From Faecalicatena sp. Marseille-Q4148 (GTDB taxonomy: Bacteria > Bacillota > Clostridia > Lachnospirales > Lachnospiraceae), in NCBI GenBank assembly GCA_018228665.1, contig CP073692.1, forward strand, positions 682,001-746,000: a stretch of DNA of 64,000 bases, in the 5' to 3' direction. A program made the position numbers and the translations under genes. Numbering within the stretch: the first letter of the stretch is position 1; the number at the start of each line of letters is the position of its first letter. Under the pieces are notes generated by a model. That model worked only from the letters and a program-made list of their open reading frames with translations, made no database searches and was not told where the DNA came from. Shown here piece by piece: positions 8,452 through 16,323 of this stretch.

Positions 8452-9364
8452 TTACAGTTCCTCTACATGATTTTTTGCATAGTCATAAAAAATCCTTTTT
8501 GCTTCTTTACAACATCTGAAGAAATATTCGCTACACTTCGCGTGAATTATTGCTTCGTCCGGTATAAAATGTGCTTCTTCAAAGCACCTATTCCCATTTA
8601 CTTCCAATTCCTGTAATTGATGTTCCATAATCCAATAAACATCACCGTATCGGAAAGGTCTATGTGATAGATATATATGGATAGTCAAATCTTTCCTTAT
8701 CTGCATTTGAATTTAATAGCTGATATGCGTATTCTTCATATTCTCCCGGAACTACTCTCCAAAGTGGTATTGCTATATCTGTAGTTTGGTTTTCTTTTAT
8801 CACTTTTATTATTTCCTTCATAATAAAGGTGGGCATGATACACATTTCTTTAATCTTATTTCGTGAAATATGGTATTCGCCATCATCTATTCTATGATCA
8901 TCCGGCCAGTAAATCATCCTGTCACATATTTCATATCCATACGTTGATGAACTAACCAAAATAATATCCGTATATGTTGACATTTCTTTTAATAATTCAG
9001 TGGCACATTTCACTTCTAGCTCCTGCATATTCTGAAATAAATTTTGAAGCAAATATTGTTTTGATGTATCAACAATAAGAGTTATCAATAGCAGTAATTT
9101 CTTCTCACCAATTGTCAACTCTTTGATAGAATGGTTTTCTGTTCCTTTCAAACCTGCAAGTTCTAACATTGCCTGCATCGAAAATACATCATTTTGAAAT
9201 ATGGGAAAGGTAGACAGATAGTCTTCTACTGTGCTGTTTTCATTGTAAGTTATCTTATCAAAATCTTTAATTGTACATTCTAATATGACTGATAAAAATT
9301 TCAGCGTATCATTTTGTTGAATTGCGTCAATAACCACTCCAACAACCTCATGATTCTTTTTCAT
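8452..9364 (-). pseudogene. Frameshifted, catalytically dead ABC-ATPase-like gene
   Basis: Two overlapping frames (9364-8660, 234 residues; 8706-8452, 84 residues) read as one gene of about 304 residues if two bases are restored in the (AT)4 tract at 8671-8678. Translation then runs from DYPYI into YLSHRPFRYGD without a break. The N-terminal part follows an ABC-ATPase plan from the Q-loop onwards: a degenerate signature (LTIGEKKLLLL) and a VSSS where the H-loop should be, then CDRMIYW. Walker A is missing and Walker B is LLQN instead of DE, so it cannot hydrolyse ATP. The second frame has no convincing ribosome binding site of its own. It follows the Cpr-like operon but has its own operator-bearing promoter. 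Alternatively, two separately translated overlapping genes. Confidence 0.6.
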
Positions 9365-9389
9365 AACGACACCTACTTTCTATAGTCAT

Positions 9390-9418
9390 ATTGTAAAATA
9401 TAAATGTCACAGAAATGT
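9390..9418 (-). promoter_or_regulatory. ACATTT-repeat operator, copy A
   Basis: On the minus strand two ACATTT half-sites (plus positions 9413-9418 and 9402-9407) are 11 bp apart, and TACAAT (9390-9395) follows after exactly 6 bases. It precedes the dead-ABC gene and matches the five operators of the 16-37 kb permease array. Confidence 0.7.
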
Positions 9419-9486
9419 CCTAATTTCAAAAATATTGTGGTTTATTACATTTTTTCTGCTACAAACATAGAAGAAAAAACTGAGGA

Positions 9487-11700
9487 TTATATAACTCTAT
9501 ATGTCAGATTTCTTTTAAATAAATAGTAGGTTGCAGAAAAATAGCCCAATAAAATCATTGCAAATGAGACATATACCCCTCCACAAATCTGTAAAATCTC
9601 TGATATTGTAAGATAAGCAATAATTTCTTTATAGGTATTATAAATGAGAAAAGCCAAAGTTCCCACACTTCCGACTACAGCGACACCAACAGGTAAGCCG
9701 AACCAAAACATCATCTGTTGACGAATATATCGGTTCCGAGTTGTTCGATCTACTCCCATTTTTTCAATTATTTGAAATCTCTGTTTTTGCTCAACTGCAT
9801 CTGTCATCTGTTGGATAGACAGCATTGTCAATCCCATTACAATTAGAACCATAGCACTATATGAACCAATTAGTGACAATAACAGCATATTGGAAATGCC
9901 TTCATTTTCTTGTATCGTCTGTAAACGGATATACAATTGTTCTTCTGAAAATCTATTCAAATTTTTCTGATACATTTCCATATCCTGTTCAAACAATTTT
10001 GCAGTTTCATACGGAAGGGACTTCTCTGTATTTGCAGCAAAAAATGTTACTGCTAAAGGTAGTTTCCGACAATACTTGTCTGGAATAATATATACTCCTT
10101 CTGTCTTGCTTGTAAAAAGCCCGATTCCCTTTTTTTCTCTATAATCTGCTTTTTTTGCCTTACTAAGAATTTGATTTTCTACTTTTATCTTTTGCTCTGT
10201 TTTATCAAAATTCCGAATCGTTTTTTCCTGTGTTTTGTGCTCCCACGCAACTCCATATTCATCTTCCTTTAATTGAATTTCCGGGAGATTAGATAATTTT
10301 CGGATTGCGTTATAATCCGATACAGAAACAGCTAAAACAGGAAATTCATTTTTCGATTGTAATTTTTCTTCTCCTAAAGAAAACAACTCAACTTGTGCTT
10401 CTAAAATAATAGGATATCCTTTTTTCTCCAGATATTTTTTTATATACTCATAATCCAAGGTTCCTGTAGGAAAATTTTTAAAATCTGCTGTATACATCGT
10501 TCCCAGCTGCACATCAAAAGCCGACATTACCTGCTGATAAGAATGAATTCGCACAGCCATTATAGGGAACCATACAAACAGCACAATGGCGGAAAGCATT
10601 ATGACCGTAATAATTCCCATTGTTTTTGAGCAATTCCCCAACCGGCTTTTTAATTGACCTACAAAAAACAAATTATTATAATGAAAACAGCGATTTTTCT
10701 CTGTTGCTTTTACTATAATCCATGTTAAATTACCAAAAAAACTTATAACAGCAAAGAGAATGAAAAACAATGCTATCAATGGAGGCATAGTAACATAAGC
10801 CTGCAATGCAATTCCTTTCTGCACCAATATTTCAAAAAAAGAATTCAGCAAAAGTAAAAATATTCCATTCAACATACAAGAAATTGTAAGGCAAAGCAAT
10901 GGAAGACTCCCTGTTCTCTTCTTTCTTCTGTCCATGAAGAACCAACAAACAAGTATGCAATTTCCCAAAGCAGTTATGATCGTCCCACCGATTTTCATCC
11001 ATAGAGTAATATTTATGTTCTTTATAGATACAATCGGAGAAAGCATTATTAAAATCACGACTGATAAAACCGCCACACACCAACTGAATTTTCCAAACTG
11101 CTGATGAAGATTTAAAAATTGTGTGCCTTTCTGACTATTCTGAAGCATATCGATAATTTTCATTTTTCGTATGGTGCAAACATTTTTTAAACCAGTTATG
11201 AAAAAGATAATTCCAAAAAAACATACCGTCCATAATACAGTATCTGGAAATAGCATAAAATATAGTTTAAATTCTTGTTTAAATGCCTTAAGTACAGCTG
11301 CATTAATCAGTTGAGATAGTATAGTACCTGATAAAATTCCTAGTATAAGAGCGAGTGCTCCAATCATTAGGTTCTCCAAAAAGAAAATCCATGCTACTGT
11401 TCTTTGTTCCATACCAATAATTGTCTGAAGTGCAAACTCTTTTTGTTTTCGCTTTAGCATATAACGGTTTACATAGGAAACTAAAAAAAGTATCAATATT
11501 CCTACCGCCGGAACAGCAATCCTCATAGCTTTATTCAGAATTTCCATGTGAATACTTATTGGAAGCATATTATTGTAGTAAGGGCTTACAATAGAAAAAA
11601 ATCCGTAAAACATCGCTACCGATAAAACCAAAGTTATCATATAAATGAGATAATCTTTTGTAGATTGTTTCATATTTTTCAATGCCAGCTTCAAATACAT
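9487..11700 (-). CDS. Large FtsX-type ABC permease, BceB/CprC-like
   Basis: The 737-residue permease has an N-terminal helix, three further helices forming an FtsX core (residues about 55-170), a middle group of helices (200-350), a large extracellular domain (about 395-610) and a C-terminal FtsX-type four-helix block. This is the BceB plan with a large outer loop, which in BceAB-type systems recognises peptide or the lipid-II-cycle intermediate. It follows the 656-residue permease by 34 bases, with AAGGAGG before the ATG, so one ATPase serves two permeases. An ATPase with two large permeases resembles Clostridioides difficile CprABC. Confidence 0.88.
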   Translation of the reverse strand: MYLKLALKNMKQSTKDYLIYMITLVLSVAMFYGFFSIVSPYYNNMLPISIHMEILNKAMRIAVPAVGILILFLVSYVNRYMLKRKQKEFALQTIIGMEQRTVAWIFFLENLMIGALALILGILSGTILSQLINAAVLKAFKQEFKLYFMLFPDTVLWTVCFFGIIFFITGLKNVCTIRKMKIIDMLQNSQKGTQFLNLHQQFGKFSWCVAVLSVVILIMLSPIVSIKNINITLWMKIGGTIITALGNCILVCWFFMDRRKKRTGSLPLLCLTISCMLNGIFLLLLNSFFEILVQKGIALQAYVTMPPLIALFFILFAVISFFGNLTWIIVKATEKNRCFHYNNLFFVGQLKSRLGNCSKTMGIITVIMLSAIVLFVWFPIMAVRIHSYQQVMSAFDVQLGTMYTADFKNFPTGTLDYEYIKKYLEKKGYPIILEAQVELFSLGEEKLQSKNEFPVLAVSVSDYNAIRKLSNLPEIQLKEDEYGVAWEHKTQEKTIRNFDKTEQKIKVENQILSKAKKADYREKKGIGLFTSKTEGVYIIPDKYCRKLPLAVTFFAANTEKSLPYETAKLFEQDMEMYQKNLNRFSEEQLYIRLQTIQENEGISNMLLLSLIGSYSAMVLIVMGLTMLSIQQMTDAVEQKQRFQIIEKMGVDRTTRNRYIRQQMMFWFGLPVGVAVVGSVGTLAFLIYNTYKEIIAYLTISEILQICGGVYVSFAMILLGYFSATYYLFKRNLTYRVI

Positions 11701-11734
11701 ACTTCTATGTCACCTCCTTGATCTTACAATTCTG

Positions 11735-13705
11735 TCATTTATAAAGTTCCTTTTTTAAGACTGCATATTGAAAAACAGAGGTTGTAGCCCAATAATATAG
11801 CAAATAAATCCCACCAAATACTGCCAATGTAACGATTCCGTATGTCAAGAATAAATTTTCCTGCAAGATTGCTTCTCCAAATACTTGATTTGCTCCTGAA
11901 ATCAGAAATATCATCATGATCATTGGAAGAATCGCCGGAATGAAAAACAGAACCCCTACTTCTTTTTTTATAAGGTTTCTTCTTGTTTTTTGTGCCACTC
12001 CCATTTTATCCAAAATCTGATAATTACGTCGATTATAGTCTATTTTTGAAAGTTGTTCAAAAGCTAATATGGTAGAAGATAAAATAATAAAAATAATACT
12101 TAAATATAAGCCACAAAAAGAAATTGCTGCAAATCCAGTTAAAGAGTTTTCAATGCCCCATGCTTTTACAGTTACGCCCATCGTTACTTGTTCTGGCAAA
12201 CCTTTTCCATCCTGAAGTACAGGAGTCCATGCATTCGGATCATGCAAAAACTTCTTCAGCGCTTGTTTTAATTCTGGATATCCTCCATTTTCTAATTTCA
12301 TTACCAAACGAATTTTTTCACCGGAAAGCTGGGTTGCCACTTGATCAGGCACTACCAGAATGTATCCTCTTGTGCCTGCCATTTGATATTGTTCCATCGG
12401 TTCTGTATAAATTGCTGTTTCTGCAATTCCAAGAACACTGCCTGCTAACAGAATTTCGCTTTTTTGCTCTAACGCTTTTTGAATTTTCTCTACATAATTC
12501 CATGTATCACAATGAATAAAAAATTCATTTGAAGACAAACTTACAGATTTTAACCCAAGCATACAACGTAAATGATTATAATCGGACAACGCTAATGCTT
12601 CCACCGGATAAGCATCTGTTGCATAAAGATAATAAATCAGTTCATCTTCTACGCTACATTGCTGCTTCGTAAATTCTACCATTGGCTGTAGGCATTCTTT
12701 CGTCAGTGGAGCATCCAGAGCAACACCCGCATCATACGGATAATAAGCCTCCATATTCGCCTTATATCCTGCTCCCGTAGAAAGACCTGCAAACATTGTA
12801 CTCAGGGATACCGTTAAAAGGATTGCGATGACTGCCATAAGCTTTCCAGCAGAATCTACTTTTCTTCCAATCTGTCCCAAATAAAATAGGTTGATGTCCT
12901 TATATCTTCTACGTTTACTTTTATTCAAAAGTCTTAACAGCAATACTGGTAAATTACGATACATTTCGTATATTCCTATTGCTGATAAAATTACAGCGCC
13001 AATCATCCAAACGTAGAATACATTTGTTTGAACAGACATTCCCTTTGCCAACAGACAGCCTCCCGTAAGGATACATAATACCGACAGAATAATCAGTGTA
13101 ATATGAAATCTTACAGAATGCGTCTTTCCGTTTTCATTTTTCTGATGATCATAAAGCATATCTACAATTTTACGTTTACGGATAACCTTTGCTGCACGCA
13201 ATATTCCGATACCGTACATGAGGATAAAAAGTATAAAAGCTGTTGCAAAAGCCTTTATGGAAAAGGAAATACGATAGGTATGTGGCATCTCAAAAATATG
13301 GTTGATAATCTGCACCAACACTCCGGAAAGCCCAATTCCTGAAAAAGTTCCTATAAAGAATGCAGCCATTCCAATCACACCATTTTCAATAAAAAATAGT
13401 TTTTGGATATTTGAGGTTTCCATTCCCAGTAATTCATAGGTGGCAAATTCCTTTTTCCTTTGTTCCAGCATAAAGCGTATTGCATAGCTGATTACAAAAG
13501 ATGCAATCAATGCTACAAGAACGGACATTCCCAATATGCCTGATGTCAGCATGGACATATTTTCAGACATGGAGAGGACCTCTTTTGAAAATCCAAGCGC
13601 AAGAAAGGAATACATCATGGCAGCAGTCAGAGTAATGGTAACAAAATAGATTACATAATTTCGTATGCTTTTTTTCATATTTTGTATTGCGAGCTTAATA
13701 TACAT
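11735..13705 (-). CDS. Large FtsX-type ABC permease, BceB/CprB-like
   Basis: This 656-residue permease has about ten membrane helices and one large extracellular domain (about residues 310-525) between helices, the hallmark of BceB-type permeases; two FtsX cores flank it. The RKKEFATYELLGM segment (about residues 85-97) is the usual cytosolic coupling helix contacting the ATPase. The ATG at 13705 overlaps the ATPase stop by one base (TGATG) and is preferred over the GTG one codon earlier. In the family these pumps work with an intramembrane-sensing kinase, and such a kinase is encoded upstream. Confidence 0.9.
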   Translation of the reverse strand: MYIKLAIQNMKKSIRNYVIYFVTITLTAAMMYSFLALGFSKEVLSMSENMSMLTSGILGMSVLVALIASFVISYAIRFMLEQRKKEFATYELLGMETSNIQKLFFIENGVIGMAAFFIGTFSGIGLSGVLVQIINHIFEMPHTYRISFSIKAFATAFILFILMYGIGILRAAKVIRKRKIVDMLYDHQKNENGKTHSVRFHITLIILSVLCILTGGCLLAKGMSVQTNVFYVWMIGAVILSAIGIYEMYRNLPVLLLRLLNKSKRRRYKDINLFYLGQIGRKVDSAGKLMAVIAILLTVSLSTMFAGLSTGAGYKANMEAYYPYDAGVALDAPLTKECLQPMVEFTKQQCSVEDELIYYLYATDAYPVEALALSDYNHLRCMLGLKSVSLSSNEFFIHCDTWNYVEKIQKALEQKSEILLAGSVLGIAETAIYTEPMEQYQMAGTRGYILVVPDQVATQLSGEKIRLVMKLENGGYPELKQALKKFLHDPNAWTPVLQDGKGLPEQVTMGVTVKAWGIENSLTGFAAISFCGLYLSIIFIILSSTILAFEQLSKIDYNRRNYQILDKMGVAQKTRRNLIKKEVGVLFFIPAILPMIMMIFLISGANQVFGEAILQENLFLTYGIVTLAVFGGIYLLYYWATTSVFQYAVLKKELYK

Positions 13706-14463
13706 CACTTCCCCCCGCCTCCCATCATGGTAAGAACATTCAGGATTTTATCAAAAAATACCTTACGGGTGTCCCTGCCTTTTAAGATTTCAGTGAAGAT
13801 TACACCGTCACGTAAAAATAAAATACGATTGGCATAGCTTGCCGAAAATGCATCATGTGTAACCATCAGAATGGTTGCACCCAGATTCTCATTCATACTC
13901 TGCATGGTAGATAAAAGCATCTGAGATGAGTGGCTGTCCAAGGCCCCTGTCGGTTCATCAGCCAAAATCAGCTTCGGGTGATTGATAATTGCTCTGGCAC
14001 AAGCACATCTCTGCTTCTGTCCACCGGAAACCTGATATGGATATTTGTCCAAAATATCGGCAATATTCAGACTTTTCGCAATCTCTTCCACTCTCGGTTC
14101 TATTTCCCTGACCGGAATATGGTTAATCGTCAGTGCCAGTGCGATATTCTCACTAATGGTTAAAGTATCCAGCAGGTTAAAATCTTGAAAAATAAATCCC
14201 AGATTTTCTCTCCGAAACTTTGCAATCGCCTTTTCTTTTATCTCAGTTACATCTGTACCATCCAAATAAATATGCCCTGCGCTTACCGTATCTATGGTAG
14301 AAATACAGTTCAGCATCGTTGTTTTTCCTGAGCCTGATGCACCCATAATGCCTAAAAACTCACCTTCCTGCACAGAAAAATCAATATCCTGAATCGCTTT
14401 TGTTACATTGCCTTCATTTCCATAAAATTTTTGAATATGGTCTAATTTTAAAATTTCTTTCAT
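13705..14463 (-). CDS. ABC ATPase, BceA/CprA-like
   Basis: The 252-residue nucleotide-binding subunit has Walker A GASGSGKTT, Q-loop FIFQDFN, signature VSGGQKQR, Walker B LILADEP, D-loop GALDSH and H-loop VTHD, all intact. The extension GRDTRKVFFDKILN after the H-loop is characteristic of BceA-type ATPases, and the tail is glycine-rich (GGGG). The ATG at 14463 lies 6 bases from GAGGTG; a GTG three codons earlier overlaps that site. First gene of the transporter transcript, downstream of an RR-HK operon, with two perfect 11-bp repeats in the promoter. Confidence 0.94.
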   Translation of the reverse strand: MKEILKLDHIQKFYGNEGNVTKAIQDIDFSVQEGEFLGIMGASGSGKTTMLNCISTIDTVSAGHIYLDGTDVTEIKEKAIAKFRRENLGFIFQDFNLLDTLTISENIALALTINHIPVREIEPRVEEIAKSLNIADILDKYPYQVSGGQKQRCACARAIINHPKLILADEPTGALDSHSSQMLLSTMQSMNENLGATILMVTHDAFSASYANRILFLRDGVIFTEILKGRDTRKVFFDKILNVLTMMGGGGK

Positions 14464-14527
14464 GATACTCACCTCGTCTTTTGATATTATGATTGTAACG
14501 GATTTCTGCCTGTGTTTGTATCAAGTT

Positions 14528-14549
14528 TTCTAACAAAATTCTAACAAAA
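14528..14549 (-). promoter_or_regulatory. Perfect 11-bp tandem repeat operator of the Cpr-like operon
   Basis: The plus-strand word TTCTAACAAAA occurs twice back to back (14528-14538 and 14539-14549), which is TTTTGTTAGAA twice on the coding strand. It lies 65 bases before the ATPase start; a TACAAT (14492-14497) is about 30 bases downstream. The candidate binder is the RR at 15583-16251. Confidence 0.68.
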
Positions 14550-14582
14550 ATGTAAGAAATGCAGGGCTTTTCTTAGCCCTGC
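14545..14582 (-). terminator. Terminator at the end of the BceRS-like operon
   Basis: GCAGGGCT / AGCCCTGC pair perfectly around a 6-base loop (14561-14582), overlapping the kinase stop codon. The following minus-strand tail is T-rich but interrupted, and it overlaps the operator repeats, so some read-through into the transporter operon is possible. Confidence 0.7.
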
Positions 14583-15586
14583 ACCTGATGAATAAAATGA
14601 TTGATTTGAAAGGACAGGATCATTGTCGTTCCTGTCTCGCCTGACTGGGCGGCAATTCCAATTCCCAGCTTATCACAAAGTCTTTTGCAAAGATAAAGCC
14701 CTATACCGGTTGCATTTTGCCGGATACGTCCATTTTGCCCGGTAAAACCTTTCTCAAAAATACGGGGCAGATCATTTGCACAGATCCCGATTCCATGATC
14801 TTCTACAAAGAGAAAAATCTGATCTCCCTGCACCTTGGTATAAAAGCGCAATACGGGATGCTCCCGGCTGTATTTTACAGCATTGACAATCAACTGATCC
14901 AGAATAAATCGGAGCCATTTGTCATCCGAATAAACCGTCAGTTCACTCTCTTCCGTCTCTAAGGCAACCTGATTCTGCAATAAAAGATACTTGTTATCTG
15001 CAATCGCCTGATGCACCACATCAAATAACCGGATTTCCTGAACAGAATAATCCTTTTCCGTATATTCACTACGGGCATAATAAAGCGCCTGTTCTGTAAA
15101 GCGATTGGTTTTTTCCAGTTCCCTCATCAGTTCTCTGGTAAAAGGCTCTTTATGATTTTCACACAATAGTTTCATTGCAGTAATCGGTGTTTTGATTTCA
15201 TGAATCCACTGCTCAATATATTCCCGGTACTCCTGTCTCTCCCTTGCTACTGTTCCAATCTGTTCCAGCATAGATTTGGACGCCATTTTTAAGAGTTGAA
15301 AATAAACCTGTTCTTCGGCATGTTCCGGTTCCGGAAGCATCTCTGACAACAAGTATTTTTCTTCCAGTCCTTCTACCATTTTTACTAATCTATTTAATCT
15401 CCTTTTTCGCTGATGATAAGTAAACGTCAGTACACCAGCCAGTAACATCGTCCAAATGATAAGAATCACCGCAATACTATCTACATTATTTCCTACAAAG
15501 AACAGAAAAACCGATAACAATACCATACAGACGATATTGATGATGAAAATAGGGATTTTGTCTTTCCAATACTGTTTTCCATTCAT
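14573..15586 (-). CDS. BceS-like intramembrane-sensing histidine kinase
   Basis: This kinase of 337 residues has two closely spaced N-terminal helices (about 11-29 and 35-54) with only a few residues between them outside, the topology of BceS-type kinases that sense through their partner transporter. The H-box is WIHEIKTPI (His about residue 130), N-box LIVNAVKY, G1 EDHGIGI, G2 ATGIGLYL. The start overlaps the RR stop (ATGA). Co-location with a BceAB-like pump supports flux sensing by the transporter as in Bacillus subtilis; that is family knowledge, not shown by the sequence. Confidence 0.93.
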   Translation of the reverse strand: MNGKQYWKDKIPIFIINIVCMVLLSVFLFFVGNNVDSIAVILIIWTMLLAGVLTFTYHQRKRRLNRLVKMVEGLEEKYLLSEMLPEPEHAEEQVYFQLLKMASKSMLEQIGTVARERQEYREYIEQWIHEIKTPITAMKLLCENHKEPFTRELMRELEKTNRFTEQALYYARSEYTEKDYSVQEIRLFDVVHQAIADNKYLLLQNQVALETEESELTVYSDDKWLRFILDQLIVNAVKYSREHPVLRFYTKVQGDQIFLFVEDHGIGICANDLPRIFEKGFTGQNGRIRQNATGIGLYLCKRLCDKLGIGIAAQSGETGTTMILSFQINHFIHQVQG

Positions 15587-16251
15587 AATGTGTACCCCTG
15601 ACGGTGTTTTGTTTTAATAAAGTCTTTAACGCCAATCTTTGATAATTTTTCTCTGATACGGCCAATATTTACACTCAATGCATTATCATCTACATAGAGC
15701 TGATTGTCCCATAAATATTCCATCAGATCTGCTCTTGTGCAAATGGTTCCGGCATGTTCAAATAGATAGTACATAATCTTCAGTTCATTTTTTGTGAGTT
15801 CTGTTTGCTTTCCTTCCGCTTCTATTGTTCCAGTCTCTAAAGATAAAGAAACTCCTTGATAAGTCAGATGTCTGCTTTGTGTATCAGGATAAGCACGTTT
15901 CAGCAAGGAAGCAATTTTTGCAAGTAAAATGGCTGTGTGATAGGGCTTTGTGATAAAAGCATCTCCTCCAAGCATAATACTGTTCAATTCATCCATATCC
16001 GTATTGCAGCTGGTAACAAAGATAATCGGAGCCTGTGAAAAACTCCGAATGCCAGAACAAATGGTAAACCCATTTTCTTGCGGTAATTTAATATCCAATA
16101 AAATCAGATGTGGATTTATTTTTCGCACTTGTTCTGTTACATCAGAAAAATCTTCAATAACAGATGTGTGATATTTATTTCCCTCCAGTACTGTTTGCAG
16201 TTCTTTACGGATCACTGGATCATCTTCAATAATTAAAATTTCTGTATTCAT
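15583..16251 (-). CDS. BceR-like OmpR-family response regulator
   Basis: The RR has 222 residues. The receiver has EDD (about residues 8-10), phospho-acceptor Asp in LILLDIKLPQ (about residue 51) and Lys in ITKPYH; the winged helix has the BceR-style ELTKNELKI and DNALSVNIGRIREKL recognition region. The ATG at 16251 has AGGAGG 6 bases upstream; the outer ATG at 16272 would lie within the -10 region. A TATAAT at 16271-16276 gives a short leader. It should activate the transporter promoter through the TTTTGTTAGAA repeats. Confidence 0.93.
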   Translation of the reverse strand: MNTEILIIEDDPVIRKELQTVLEGNKYHTSVIEDFSDVTEQVRKINPHLILLDIKLPQENGFTICSGIRSFSQAPIIFVTSCNTDMDELNSIMLGGDAFITKPYHTAILLAKIASLLKRAYPDTQSRHLTYQGVSLSLETGTIEAEGKQTELTKNELKIMYYLFEHAGTICTRADLMEYLWDNQLYVDDNALSVNIGRIREKLSKIGVKDFIKTKHRQGYTL

Positions 16252-16285
16252 AACAATCCTCCTAAACTGCATTATAACATAATAC

Positions 16286-16320
16286 AGCTAAAATTGGAGC
16301 AAGTTTCCCTGCTCCAATTC
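16286..16320 (-). terminator. Terminator after the 793-residue permease
   Basis: AATTGGAGC / GCTCCAATT form a perfect 9-bp stem with a 10-base loop on the minus strand, ending in TTTTAG. It closes the ATPase-permease transcript immediately after the stop at 16324 and before the RR promoter. Confidence 0.72.
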
Positions 16321-16323
16321 GTT

